From: Paenibacillus piri
GTDB lineage: Bacteria; Bacillota; Bacilli; Paenibacillales; NBRC-103111
Assembly (NCBI RefSeq): GCF_004354045.1
Contig: NZ_SMRT01000008.1
Coordinates: 124,001 to 188,000 of the forward strand
Direction of reading: 5' to 3'
DNA: 64,000 nucleotides
Shown: positions 35,295-46,457 of the stretch, piece after piece
How the letters are laid out: every line of letters starts with the position of its first letter
How positions within the stretch are numbered: position 1 is the first letter of the stretch
The notes under the pieces: generated by a model
Database searches by the model: none
What the model was told of the DNA's origin: nothing
Seen by the model: only the letters and a program-made list of their open reading frames with translations
Translations under genes and position numbers: made by a program

Positions 35295-36185
35295 ATGACA
35301 CCGAACAGAGTAGTAAAAAACAGCCGGGACGACTTGAAAAACCGTGCCAGGATGCTCGTATCCTGCCCGGATCAGCCGGGGATCGTCGCTGCCGTTTCCC
35401 GGTTTTTATACGAGCATGGAGCGAACATTGTGCAGTCCGACCAGTATACGATGGATCCGGAAGGCGGGATGTTCTACATCCGTATCGAATTTGATCTCGA
35501 CGATCTCGATGCGCAGCGCGATCGGCTGAAGGCGGATTTTGCCGCCGTAGCGTCGCAGTTTCAAATGCAGTGGAGCCTTAATCGCGCCGGACGGAAAAAG
35601 AAGCTGGCGATCTTCGTATCGAAGGAGGACCACGCGCTGCTGGAGCTGCTGTGGCAGTGGCAGGCGGGGGATTTGGAGGCCGATATCGCCATGGTGATCA
35701 GCAATCACGATGATATGCGGAGCCTTGTGGAATCATTCGGCATTGACTACCATCATATACCGGTGAACGCGGAAACGAAGGCGGAGGCGGAGCGCAGGCA
35801 GCTCGAGCTGGTCGCGGGAGTCGACGCGGTCGTGCTGGCTCGCTACATGCAGATTATAACGCCCAAATTCATCGAGCATTTCCCGAACCGGATCATTAAC
35901 ATCCATCATTCGTTCCTTCCGGCATTTGTCGGCGGCAAGCCTTATGCGCAGGCGCATAACCGCGGAGTCAAGCTGATTGGCGCGACGGCGCACTATGTAA
36001 CGGAAGAGCTCGACGGCGGTCCGATTATCGAACAGGATGTGCAGCGTGTCAGCCATCGCGACAATGTGAACGATTTGAAGCGGATCGGGCGCCATATCGA
36101 ACGGATCGTGCTGGCCCGGGCCGTTTCATGGCATGTGGAAGACCGCGTCATTGTCCACGGGAACAAAACGGTCGTGTTTAACTGA
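35295..36185 (+). CDS. purU: formyltetrahydrofolate deformylase
   Basis: Hydrolyses 10-formyl-tetrahydrofolate to formate and tetrahydrofolate. The 296-residue protein has an N-terminal ACT domain (LVSCPDQPGIVAAVSRF ~20-36) and a formyltransferase-like domain with IINIHHSFLPAFVG, HNRGVKLIGATAHYV and ELDGGPIIEQD, including the Asn/His/Asp catalytic set. ATG 35295; the upstream ribosome site is GAGGAGCC. Confidence 0.94.
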   Translation: MTPNRVVKNSRDDLKNRARMLVSCPDQPGIVAAVSRFLYEHGANIVQSDQYTMDPEGGMFYIRIEFDLDDLDAQRDRLKADFAAVASQFQMQWSLNRAGRKKKLAIFVSKEDHALLELLWQWQAGDLEADIAMVISNHDDMRSLVESFGIDYHHIPVNAETKAEAERRQLELVAGVDAVVLARYMQIITPKFIEHFPNRIINIHHSFLPAFVGGKPYAQAHNRGVKLIGATAHYVTEELDGGPIIEQDVQRVSHRDNVNDLKRIGRHIERIVLARAVSWHVEDRVIVHGNKTVVFN

Positions 36186-36261
36186 CGCCGTCAAAGTCCG
36201 TTGAACAAGCAGCGGAGCGGTTTTACTCACCGGACTTTGAACCGGCAATAAGAGTTAAAAG

Positions 36262-36308
36262 CGGACCTCGCAATCGGCGCTAAAGCCGGTGTGCGGGTCC
36301 GCCTTTTT
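36262..36308 (+). terminator. terminator after purU
   Basis: Stem GCGGACC/GGTCCGC around an inner GCC-rich hairpin, then TTTTTGT. A second inverted repeat (CAAAGTCCG/CGGACTTTG) lies at 36192-36241. The adjoining ~280 bp up to the diguanylate cyclase hold repeat A copy 4 and nothing else recognised. Confidence 0.8.
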
Positions 36309-36318
36309 GTTGCGGGCG

Positions 36319-36434
36319 AGTGAACTCGTTCAGCTTTGCAGAACATCGGGGAATCAGATGGGGACTCTACCCCGCCTGATTCAGGCCCACCTTAGAGGTG
36401 GGGTCTTAACCCGATAAAGTCGTAATCGGATAAA
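36319..36434 (+). repeat. repeat family A, copy 4
   Basis: A 116-bp copy directly behind the purU terminator. Its first hairpin has one mismatch (GTTCAGC/GCAGAAC); the other three are intact. Confidence 0.9.
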
Positions 36435-36588
36435 CAATTCGGTTAGAGTCCGTAAAGGAAGGAGTGGTTTGCGGAAGATCGGGATCAAGAATGCGCATGG
36501 GGAAAGAGCAATTCGGCGCAATTCGGCTTCCCGTATGTCAGCCGGCGTCGATGCTGCCAGCGCCCGCAACCCGGCGCACCGTCCGGCA

Positions 36589-37698
36589 TCAGGCTCCCTT
36601 AGGATCGCGGATGTACGAATGGGCGACCGTTTTGTTTTTGCCGGTACGTTTGGCGGTGTACAAAGAGGCATCCGCGCCCTTGAACAGCGATTCCTTGCCT
36701 TCGCCCTTGACATAGTCCTGCAGTCCGATGCTGAGCGTCGCCGCCTGCGAGTCCAATTCCGGATGAAGCGTCACGGCCAGCTTATGGCGGATTTCCTCGG
36801 CGATCGTAAACGACGATTCCGGCGTTTTTTCCGTAAAAATAACCGCGAATTCTTCGCCGCCGTAGCGGGCCACGAAATCGTTGGGCGTGACGGTTTCTTT
36901 AATAAGATTGGCAACCCGCTGCAAAATGATGTCGCCTACCCAATGTCCGTAGGTGTCGTTAATTTTTTTGAAATTATCGATATCCATAATGGCCAGCTGG
37001 AGCGGCAGCTCATTGCACTCGCTTTGCTCGATAAGCTTTTCCAAATATTCGTGAAACGTTTTGTGATTGTACAGATCGGTCAGCGCATCCATTTTCGCCA
37101 GCTTATCCATGATAATCGTTTTGACGAGCAGCTCCTGCTTCGTTTCGGTAGCATGCTTCAAATGATCCAGCAGTTCGATGCCGCTTGCGGCGATGGCCAG
37201 AGCGATGACGGTAACGCCGATGTACAAGAAGAGGACGCCTATAATGTGAAAGGGCTGCATGGACAAGCGAAGCTCGGGAGATAGCGCATAGATCAGGACG
37301 AAGCATAGCAGAATCAAGGTAAAGGCAGTCAGGATACGGTTCTTTTTGAAGGAGAGGACAGAGGTTAATATCGGGAAAATATAAATGGCCGGCACGATGC
37401 CGATCGCAGGGTTGATATAAATGATCGAAGAAGCGTAGATGGTTGCGGTGACGAGCAGCAGATTGTCGCTTTGTACCTTTCGGTAGCGGTACAGCATTTC
37501 GGCGATGCCGGTGACCGCTCCCAGCAGCAGCGCCTGAAGGATCAGCCCTTGCAGGTAGCCGTTGGATCCGAACGGAGGACTCGAGCGATGAATGAAATGC
37601 TCCAGTATGACGGTCAGAACAATCGTCACCCAGTATATATTAAGCATCTTTCGGTACGTTTGACGCTTATTGGCCAGTTCCAGCAATAGATGGTTCAT
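36589..37698 (-). CDS. membrane diguanylate cyclase (GGDEF)
   Basis: A 369-residue protein with about six N-terminal helices (~18-185) and a C-terminal GGDEF domain: DALTDLYNHKTFHEYL, AIMDIDNFKKINDTYGH and the active site RYGGEEFAVIF. It should make cyclic di-GMP. The inhibitory RxxD site five residues before GGEEF reads TPND, so allosteric product inhibition is probably lost. ATG 37698 is the first start. Lies 3 kb from a PilZ-bearing protein, the usual cyclic di-GMP receptor domain. Confidence 0.9.
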   Translation of the reverse strand: MNHLLLELANKRQTYRKMLNIYWVTIVLTVILEHFIHRSSPPFGSNGYLQGLILQALLLGAVTGIAEMLYRYRKVQSDNLLLVTATIYASSIIYINPAIGIVPAIYIFPILTSVLSFKKNRILTAFTLILLCFVLIYALSPELRLSMQPFHIIGVLFLYIGVTVIALAIAASGIELLDHLKHATETKQELLVKTIIMDKLAKMDALTDLYNHKTFHEYLEKLIEQSECNELPLQLAIMDIDNFKKINDTYGHWVGDIILQRVANLIKETVTPNDFVARYGGEEFAVIFTEKTPESSFTIAEEIRHKLAVTLHPELDSQAATLSIGLQDYVKGEGKESLFKGADASLYTAKRTGKNKTVAHSYIRDPKGA

Positions 37699-37824
37699 GA
37701 TCGACTCCCGTGCTCAAAATAAACCTTCTTGAAATCAAGTAATACATATTCGCCATTTATATGGAAAATCCTTTGGCTTCCTTCCGCATTTTATATGAAT
37801 TTTTCGTATGATTCCTTTTTTAAG

Positions 37825-37854
37825 TTGGCAAACTGAAATGGACAATGGTAAAAT
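37825..37854 (+). promoter_or_regulatory. candidate transketolase promoter
   Basis: TTGGCA (37825-37830), 18-bp spacer, TAAAAT (37849-37854), leaving a leader of ~110 bp that contains ACATGCTT...GGGCATGT, an imperfect hairpin. Confidence 0.5.
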
Positions 37855-37973
37855 GGTGCAAGTGAAATCTAGCGCGCGAGGTTTATGCACACGTTAAACA
37901 TGCTTAAAAAACGGGCATGTGTGTCTGGTTTCCCGGTCTGCTATCACATTAAAAATTAGGAGGGTTTTTACTC

Positions 37974-39978
<2,005 letters not shown>

Positions 39979-39983
<5 letters not shown>

Positions 39984-40096
39984 ACTCGTTCAGCATTGCT
40001 GAACATCGGGGAATCAGATGGGGACTCTACCCCACCTGATTCAAGGCCCACCTTAGAGGTGGGGGTCTTAACCCGATAAAGTCGTAATCGGATAAA
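39979..40096 (+). repeat. repeat family A, copy 5
   Basis: A 118-bp copy that supplies the tkt stop codon (AAG TGA reads into AGTGAAC). All four hairpins are present; the first loop differs from copy 1 (ATT instead of TTT). Confidence 0.9.
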
Positions 40097-40210
40097 ACCT
40101 TTATGCCGTGTTCCATTTGCAGAATGCAATTGGATGCAGCGAATGACAATTTATAAGCAGAGGCCGGACCGGGTTGGTTCGGCCTCCTTCCTAAAGGAGA
40201 GCATAGAACG

Positions 40211-40534
40211 ATGTCCCAATCCCAATTCGAGCAAGTCACTGTCGTCAAGCAGGCCAACATTTACTATGACGGCAAAGTTACTAGCCGCACCGTTCTTTTC
40301 GCGGACGGCAGTAAAAAAACATTAGGCATTATGCTGCCGGGCGAATATGAATTCGGCACCGATGCAAGGGAAATTATGGAAATTTTGGCAGGAGAGCTGA
40401 AGGTTCAGCTGCCGGGCTCAAGCGAGTGGATCGACATTAACGGAACAGGCGAATTCACGGTTGCCGCGAATTCCAAGTTCAAGCTGGTTGTGAAGACGGC
40501 GACCGATTATTGCTGCTCTTACATTGCCGGGTAA
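40211..40534 (+). CDS. ppnP: pyrimidine/purine nucleoside phosphorylase PpnP
   Basis: A 107-residue cupin of the PpnP (YaiE) family, which phosphorolyses several nucleosides. Motifs [20 protein letters not shown] and [14 protein letters not shown] are diagnostic, and the C-terminal [11 protein letters not shown] strand is typical. ATG 40211 has AAAGGAG upstream. It converges on the dehydrogenase-PilZ gene. Confidence 0.88.
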   Translation: MSQSQFEQVTVVKQANIYYDGKVTSRTVLFADGSKKTLGIMLPGEYEFGTDAREIMEILAGELKVQLPGSSEWIDINGTGEFTVAANSKFKLVVKTATDYCCSYIAG

Positions 40535-40555
40535 CGTGTCTCTCCATTTCAGCTG

Positions 40556-40604
40556 AAAGTGCCCGGCCGCGTATTTATTTTCATACGCGAACCGGGCACT
40601 TTTG
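40556..40604. terminator. bidirectional terminator between ppnP and dehydrogenase gene
   Basis: Stem AAGTGCCCGG/CCGGGCACTT with an inner GCGTAT/ATACGC hairpin, followed by TTTTG forward; suits the convergent genes. Confidence 0.75.
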
Positions 40605-40620
40605 CTTTAATCCCATCGGG

Positions 40621-41862
40621 TTAAAGCTTGCTTTCTATGTACGTTTCGATTTTCAATCTCACATAAGGGGCAAGTCCGGACAGCATGCAGCCGTAGCGGA
40701 ATTTGCCGCCGCCGCTGCTGTCGCTTTCGATGCGAATGACCCGCGCTGTGACCGGCGGAAGCTCGGCCTCCTGCGGAAAATGAATAACGACGAACATATC
40801 CATGGAAAGCGGAATGGAGGAAACAATCTGGATGCCGGAGTCGGACAAATCGACCAGCGTGCCTTCGATCGTTTGCCCGGTGAAAGAACCTTCCTGTTCC
40901 CACTGATGGACGGTCAAATGGAGTGGAATGTCGAGCTGGACCCGGGTGCTGCGGCGTCGTTCCAAGCCGGAAGCTTTATGACCGACCTGCATGTTCATCC
41001 ATTCTTCATAGCATTGCACGATCGCCGACAAATCTTCTTCGCCGAGACCTTTGCCGAGACCCATCTGGAATACGCCTGTAGCCGCTTTCAGCATAGGGGA
41101 CGGCAGCTGGAACTGTCCGGTCACCCGGTTGGCCAGCAGCAAATCCTTCAGCATCAGCTGCAAAGAAAACTGGCTGCTGAAATCGCGGTTTAAAATTTTG
41201 CCGCTCTTCATTTCGGTAATGCGGCTGTTTGCTCCCCCGGACTGGACGATCTGCAGAAATTGCTCGGCATCGATACCGGCCTTCGTGACGATCGATAGCC
41301 CTTCGACCAGGCTGAGCGCATTGATGGCAACCATCGTGTTGTTGGCCAGCTTGGCATAGGAGCCGGAGCCCGATTGTCCAAGATAAATCAGCTTCGATCC
41401 CATCGCTTCGAAGACGGGGCGCATATTTTCGGCGGCCGCATGGCTTCCGCCTACCATGAACGCGAGAATGCCGGCTTCCGCCTGCGGCTTGCTGCCGGTT
41501 ACCGGCGCATCGAGGAACTCGACGGCGCGTTCCGCCAAGGCCGCGTGAAGCTGCTGGCTCGTCTCGGGCGAGACGGTGCTGCAATCGATCACCGTCTGGC
41601 CGGGCTGAACGACTTGCGCGATTCCGCCGCTGCCCAGCACGGCATCCAGCACAGCCGCATCATTGCTCAGCATCGTGATGACCGCTTCCGCGTCTTGAAC
41701 CGCTTCGGCAGGCGTACCGGCGACCGCAGCTCCCAACGGAACCAGCTCTACCGCTTTTTCAGGCGACCGGTTATAGACAGTGACGGCAAATCCTTTTTTT
41801 AACAAATTGGCGGCCATGGGCTTACCCATAGTACCCAACCCGATAAATGCGATCTTTTTCAT
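40621..41862 (-). CDS. NAD(P)-dependent beta-hydroxyacid dehydrogenase fused to PilZ domain
   Basis: A 413-residue two-part protein. Residues 1-~290 are a complete 3-hydroxyisobutyrate dehydrogenase-family enzyme: IGLGTMGKPMAANLLKKG (~7-24), DAPVTGSKPQAEAG, and GSGSYAKLANNTM with the catalytic Lys. Residues ~300-413 form a PilZ domain: RRRSTR supplies RxxxR and DLSDSG supplies [D/N]xSxxG, both needed for cyclic di-GMP binding. The frame is continuous with no sign of frameshift. ATG 41862 follows GAGGTGA. The combination would let cyclic di-GMP affect a metabolic enzyme (inference). Confidence 0.87.
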   Translation of the reverse strand: MKKIAFIGLGTMGKPMAANLLKKGFAVTVYNRSPEKAVELVPLGAAVAGTPAEAVQDAEAVITMLSNDAAVLDAVLGSGGIAQVVQPGQTVIDCSTVSPETSQQLHAALAERAVEFLDAPVTGSKPQAEAGILAFMVGGSHAAAENMRPVFEAMGSKLIYLGQSGSGSYAKLANNTMVAINALSLVEGLSIVTKAGIDAEQFLQIVQSGGANSRITEMKSGKILNRDFSSQFSLQLMLKDLLLANRVTGQFQLPSPMLKAATGVFQMGLGKGLGEEDLSAIVQCYEEWMNMQVGHKASGLERRRSTRVQLDIPLHLTVHQWEQEGSFTGQTIEGTLVDLSDSGIQIVSSIPLSMDMFVVIHFPQEAELPPVTARVIRIESDSSGGGKFRYGCMLSGLAPYVRLKIETYIESKL

Positions 41863-41916
41863 CGAATCACCTCGGTTTTATTGTAGCATTTCGTGCAACC
41901 TCTGTGAATGAGGCAC

Positions 41917-41945
41917 TTGCTTTTACGCTGTCAAGTCGGTATTCT
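41917..41945 (+). promoter_or_regulatory. candidate pgi promoter
   Basis: TTGCTT (41917-41922), exactly 17 bp, TATTCT (41940-41945), with a ~110-bp leader before pgi. Confidence 0.5.
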
Positions 41946-42061
41946 ATTTTTAATGTGAATGCAGATGGCTGTCCTAAGCTTGCAGAGCTTTTTTCCGGCG
42001 CGATTAACGATGTTTATGATTTGCGATGCAAGTTATTAACTAACATTAAGGGGGATGTTTC

Positions 42062-43417
42062 ATGAGCGCGAAGCTTAAGTTCGACTACAGCAAAGCTCTT
42101 TCATTTATTCAACAGCACGAGGTGGATTACTTGGCCGGCCCGGTTCAGGTGGCGCACGAGCAATTACATAATAAGACGGGAGCGGGCTCCGATTACTTGG
42201 GTTGGATCGACCTGCCGGTTAACTATGATAAAGAAGAATTCGCCCGTATTCAAAAATCGGCTCGGCAAATCCAGTCGGATTCGGATGCGCTCGTCGTGAT
42301 CGGGATCGGCGGCTCGTACCTGGGCGCGCGCGCAGCGATCGAAATGCTGTCCCATTCGTTCTATAACCTGCTGCCGAAGGGCAAGCGCAAGACGCCTGAA
42401 ATTTACTTCGTCGGCAACAACATCAGCTCCACCTATGTGACGCATTTACTGCAGCTTTTGGAAGGGAAAGATATTTCAGTCAACGTGATCTCCAAATCGG
42501 GCACGACGACCGAGCCTGCGATCGCATTCCGCATTTTCCGCGAGCTGCTCGAGAAAAAGTACGGCAAAGAAGCGGCGCGCAAACGTATATACGCAACGAC
42601 CGACCAGGCCAGGGGCGCGTTGAAAAAGCTCGCCAACGAGGAAGGCTACGAGTCCTTCGTCATTCCCGACGATGTAGGCGGACGTTACTCCGTGCTGACT
42701 GCAGTCGGGCTTTTGCCGATTGCGACAGCGGGTGTCGATATTGCGGCGATGATGCAGGGCGCAGCGGATGCGAGAGAAGCGTATTCGAGCCCGAATTTGA
42801 GCGAAAACGAAAGCTACCAATACGCGGCTGTGCGCAATGCGCTGTACCGCAAAGGCAAAACGACGGAAATTCTCGTCAACTACGAGCCTTCGCTTCATTT
42901 TGTATCGGAATGGTGGAAGCAATTGTTCGGCGAAAGCGAAGGAAAAGACTATAAGGGCATTTTCCCGGCTTCGGTCGATTTCTCTACGGATTTGCACTCG
43001 ATGGGGCAGTTCATCCAGGACGGCAACCGGACGCTGTTCGAAACCGTGATTCAGGTCGCTGAAGTAGCCGAGCAAATCACGATCGGTACGGATGCCGACA
43101 ATTTGGACGGGCTGAATTTCCTGAGCGGCAAGACGATGGATTTCGTCAATAAAAAAGCGTTTGAAGGAACAATGCTGGCCCATACGGACGGCGGCGTGCC
43201 GAACCTGATCGTAACGCTTCCGGACACAAGCGCGTACACATTCGGTTATATGGTCTATTTCTTTGAAAAAGCTTGCGGCCTGAGCGGCTACCTGCTGGGC
43301 GTCAATCCGTTCGACCAGCCGGGCGTAGAGGCGTACAAGGCGAATATGTTCGCGCTGCTCGGCAAACCGGGCTATGAGAAAGAAAAGGCGGAGCTGGAAG
43401 CCAGACTGTCGAAGTAA
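42062..43417 (+). CDS. pgi: glucose-6-phosphate isomerase
   Basis: Glycolytic enzyme interconverting glucose-6-phosphate and fructose-6-phosphate; also feeds surface sugar nucleotides. The 451-residue protein shows [32 protein letters not shown], the [15 protein letters not shown] active-site segment and a C-terminal catalytic Lys in VEAYKANMF. The short Gram-positive form. ATG 42062 with AAGGGGG upstream. Confidence 0.96.
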   Translation: MSAKLKFDYSKALSFIQQHEVDYLAGPVQVAHEQLHNKTGAGSDYLGWIDLPVNYDKEEFARIQKSARQIQSDSDALVVIGIGGSYLGARAAIEMLSHSFYNLLPKGKRKTPEIYFVGNNISSTYVTHLLQLLEGKDISVNVISKSGTTTEPAIAFRIFRELLEKKYGKEAARKRIYATTDQARGALKKLANEEGYESFVIPDDVGGRYSVLTAVGLLPIATAGVDIAAMMQGAADAREAYSSPNLSENESYQYAAVRNALYRKGKTTEILVNYEPSLHFVSEWWKQLFGESEGKDYKGIFPASVDFSTDLHSMGQFIQDGNRTLFETVIQVAEVAEQITIGTDADNLDGLNFLSGKTMDFVNKKAFEGTMLAHTDGGVPNLIVTLPDTSAYTFGYMVYFFEKACGLSGYLLGVNPFDQPGVEAYKANMFALLGKPGYEKEKAELEARLSK

Positions 43418-43531
43418 GAGGCTTCGCGGTCGCTGCATAAACGGCATGCCCCGGACGGGAGCGGCGCGGACGCCGCTTTCTCGTCGGACAGCTTGGCTTG
43501 ACGGCTTGCCGTGCAGATACGGGTTAACGAT

Positions 43532-43572
43532 AAAAAAAGCGGTTCACCTTAAGCGGTGTGCTGCTTTTTTTT
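43532..43572 (+). terminator. terminator after pgi
   Basis: AAAAAAAGC...CACC paired with GGTG...GCTTTTTTTT; symmetrical enough to act on both strands. Confidence 0.8.
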
Positions 43573-43655
43573 CAAGCAAGACAGGCAACCGGGCGAGAAC
43601 CGCATAAAGACGCTCGAATGCAAGCTTGCCGGGCAAGAAAGGAGAGGGATCGAAG

Positions 43656-44300
43656 ATGCTGGCGAAATACAAAACAGTCAGGCAGTTCGGATCGGCTGAA
43701 ATCGTAATCAAAAAATCGCGGTTTATCGGGCATGCGAAGCCGGTTGCGACCGAGGAGGAAGCGGTTCAATTTATTCAGAGCATCAAGAAAGAGCATTCGA
43801 TGGCGACGCATAACTGCTCGGCCTATATGATCGGAGAGCGCGACGAAATCCAGAAGCAGTCCGACGACGGCGAGCCGAGCGGCACCGCGGGCAAGCCGAT
43901 TCTCGAGGTAATCAAAAACCAGGGACTGAAAAACATCGCGGTCGTCGTCACCCGTTATTTCGGCGGCATTATGCTGGGAGCGGGCGGGCTGATCCGCGCT
44001 TATACCGACGGAGCGGTCGTTGGTATCGCGGCGGCGGAGCCGGTCTATCAGGTGCTGCACAGGGAAGTGTTTATCGAAATCGATTATACGTGGCACGGTA
44101 AGGTGGAAAACGAGCTGCGCAACCGCGACATGCTGATGGGCGAGACGGCATTTACCGACAAAGTAATGTTAACTTGTTTGCCGCTTGCCGGAGATGCGGA
44201 AAGCTTCACAGTCTGGATGACGGATGTGACGCAGGGCCAAGGCCTTATAACGCTTGGCGAGGAACGGTATGTCGAGCATGATGCGGCTGCTGCGACATGA
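43656..44300 (+). CDS. YigZ/IMPACT-family protein
   Basis: A 214-residue protein of the UPF0029 family, with N-terminal IMPACT domain (KKSRFIGHAKPV, HNCSAYMIGE, QKQSDDGEPSGTAG) and VVVTRYFGGIMLGAGGLIRAY, then the DUF1949 C-terminal domain. Bacterial members are thought to act on translation, but the reaction is not settled. ATG 43656 follows AAGGAGAGG; the frame upstream to 43626 lacks support. Next 280 bp hold no recognised gene. Confidence 0.9.
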   Translation: MLAKYKTVRQFGSAEIVIKKSRFIGHAKPVATEEEAVQFIQSIKKEHSMATHNCSAYMIGERDEIQKQSDDGEPSGTAGKPILEVIKNQGLKNIAVVVTRYFGGIMLGAGGLIRAYTDGAVVGIAAAEPVYQVLHREVFIEIDYTWHGKVENELRNRDMLMGETAFTDKVMLTCLPLAGDAESFTVWMTDVTQGQGLITLGEERYVEHDAAAAT

Positions 44301-44580
44301 GGATGGGCGCGGTTTTTGCGGGCTGCGGCGCAGCTCGCCGCACGGCCGTCGGAGCGCTAGCGTTTGGCCATCCGAAAGCATTGTAGAAGAACCGTAGCGC
44401 TCATGGTCGGATCGAGATGGTACCGCAATCGAGAAGCAGAGGAGCTCGTGGAACGGGCAGCGGCGAAGCCGCTTCACAAAGCCGCGACGGACGTTACGAT
44501 TTCTCTTGCTTTGCAGCTATAACATGATAGACTAGGAGAGAGAGTGAGAGTATTATTTAACGAAAGCGAGCTGAATCGCA

Positions 44581-45171
44581 TTGGCCAGGAAAGCAGTGGC
44601 GCAGGAGCTGAGCCGGGAGCGAATTTTGGAGGAGGCGCGGCAGCTTTTTGCCGAATATGGCTATCATACTTTAACGATGCGCAGCATCGCCAAAGCGATG
44701 GGCTACAGTCACGGAGCGCTTTACTATCATTTTAACGAAAAAGCGGAGTTGTTCTACGCGCTGGTAACGGAAGATTTCACGATGCTGCTCGAGCGGCAGA
44801 AAGCGATGCTCGCCCGTTCCAGAATGGGCGATATAGGCCAACTGGAAAAGCTGATGCTGGCGTTTATCCAGTTCGGTCTGGAAAATCCTTACCATTACGA
44901 GATTATGTTTATGATCAACGATGCGGAACTGCAGCGCTACTCCCGAACCGAACAAGCGCAATGCCTCGAGCTGTTCGCCACGGTCGTGCGATCGGTCATC
45001 TCGCGCAAGCCGGGCCACGAGCATAAAATGTACAGCTTGCCATGGAGCCTGTTTATGTCGATGCACGGCTTTATTTCATATAATATCCGCTACCGCCAGT
45101 CCTATGAGGATGTCAAAAAGCTGGCGGAGCAGCATGTCAAATTTTTATGCGAGGGGCTGGATTCCAAATAA
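44581..45171 (+). CDS. TetR/AcrR-family transcriptional regulator
   Basis: A 196-residue regulator with an N-terminal helix-turn-helix: RERILEEARQLFAEYGY (~12-28), TMRSIAKAMGYSHGALYYHF (~33-52). The ligand-binding C-terminal domain is of the TetR_C type and gives no ligand hint. The start is TTG 44581, the only start codon after an in-frame stop at 44572; the ribosome site is weak. No adjacent transporter on the same strand. Confidence 0.85.
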   Translation: MARKAVAQELSRERILEEARQLFAEYGYHTLTMRSIAKAMGYSHGALYYHFNEKAELFYALVTEDFTMLLERQKAMLARSRMGDIGQLEKLMLAFIQFGLENPYHYEIMFMINDAELQRYSRTEQAQCLELFATVVRSVISRKPGHEHKMYSLPWSLFMSMHGFISYNIRYRQSYEDVKKLAEQHVKFLCEGLDSK

Positions 45172-45284
45172 GGGGCAGTCCCTCTATCTATATTGCCGCC
45201 GCTTCCGGAGAACAAATGAACTGGTAGCCGCCGCCCGGGAAACCGCCGGTTTCCGAAGAGCAGCCGGCAGTCATACCGGATCGG

Positions 45285-45692
45285 TTAGCCGCGTATAAAT
45301 TGTACGAGGCAGCTGCGCTCGCGCGGACCGTCGAACTCGCAGAAGTAGATGCCCTGCCAGCGCCCGAGAACGAGCCGTCCTCCGGCGATAAGCACGGTTT
45401 GCGACGTACCGGTGGTGATCGCTTTAAGATGCGCCGCGGTATTGCCTTCGGCATGCTGATACTGCGGGTGCTCCCACGGATAAACCTCGTTCAGCCGCAT
45501 CAGAACGTCCCGCCTCACGTCAGGGTCTGCGTTTTCGTTTATCGCAATGCCCGCCGTTGTATGCGGGGAGTAGATGACGGCCATACCGTTGTCGGCCGGT
45601 TCCTGCTCCTGCTTTAGCAGTCCGCTGACGAGCCGGGTAATGTCGATCATTTCGTCACGCCGGTTCGTTTGGATGCGCAGTGTATGAATCAA
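45285..45692 (-). CDS. YjbQ-family protein
   Basis: About 135 residues of the YjbQ/UPF0047 family (secondary thiamine-phosphate synthase-like fold). Motifs YSPHTTAGIAINENADP, PWEHPQYQHAEGNTAAHLKA and LGRWQGIYFCEFDGPR are diagnostic and contain the conserved His and Glu. TTG 45692 is preferred since GGGGG lies 8 bp upstream and the product then starts MIHTLRIQTNRR like its relatives; longer frames reach ATG 45713 and 45791. Confidence 0.85.
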   Translation of the reverse strand: MIHTLRIQTNRRDEMIDITRLVSGLLKQEQEPADNGMAVIYSPHTTAGIAINENADPDVRRDVLMRLNEVYPWEHPQYQHAEGNTAAHLKAITTGTSQTVLIAGGRLVLGRWQGIYFCEFDGPRERSCLVQFIRG

Positions 45693-45879
45693 TGCAATCG
45701 CCCCCTGGTCCATGTTGACATGATTTCTATTGTTGTGCAGAAGAATCCTCGTTTGGCATCCATTATAATACAATGCGCGATTCATCGCCAAACATGCTAA
45801 AATGGGGAGTATGAACGAAAAGCGGCTGCGTACGATTCGTTATCCAAACGACGCGCGCTGCATCGAAAGGATGAGAACG

Positions 45880-46104
45880 ATGAATTTAGCGGAAAACACA
45901 TTGCCAAATTCCGAATTTATGATCGAGGAGATCAAGAAGAGGCTGCGAATGGCAACGGGGGCGGCTCTGAAGGCTACGCAGCTGAGCGACGAACAGTACG
46001 AGGATTTAAAGGATATTTATGAGATGGTGGCGAGCAAATCCCAATTCAGCATCAGTGAAATTGAAGCGATTACGATTGAGCTGGGGCGGTTGCGCAAAGC
46101 TTGA
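45880..46104 (+). CDS. DUF1128-family small protein
   Basis: A 74-residue protein, MNLAENTLPNSEFMIEEIKKRL at the N-terminus and a helical C-terminus (EQYEDLKDIYEMVASKSQFS), matching DUF1128 (YfkK in Bacillus); function unknown. ATG 45880 has AAAGGATGAG upstream; a longer in-frame start at 45802 is less likely. Confidence 0.75.
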   Translation: MNLAENTLPNSEFMIEEIKKRLRMATGAALKATQLSDEQYEDLKDIYEMVASKSQFSISEIEAITIELGRLRKA

Positions 46105-46457
46105 TCCGTGCAGAGCCAGCTGTTCGAAATCGGGCGGGCTGGGCATTTTCGCAGCGCGCACCGCTTCCGGTGCGCGCTGCGGCGCTTTATGGCGCCGGTT
46201 AATCCCGATGCCGCTGCGGGCCGGCGATTGCAGCCTTATGCCGGGGGGCTTGCGGCGCCGTGATTCAGATCAGGCGCGCGCCGGTTGCTCCTGTTTCCGG
46301 CATCCGTTCACCTTGCAGAGAGCCTGTGCAAGACTACCCATCTTTCTCCGAATATAGACGGTTGAACAAGCAATCCGCACTTTGCCTTCGTACAATATAG
46401 CGTAATTCCCTTATCAAAGCGGGTTAAGACCCGACGCTATGTATGGAGGTGGACTCA
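46105..46457. other. intergenic with perfect 13-bp hairpin
   Basis: No gene recognised. The notable element is GCAGCGCGCACCG, loop CTTC, and its exact complement at 46151-46180, probably the end of the DUF1128 transcript but without a T run. Confidence 0.5.

Noticed and set aside
36469-37284. 271-codon forward ORF opposite the diguanylate cyclase
   Set aside because: Shadow frame of the GGDEF gene, with no family resemblance.
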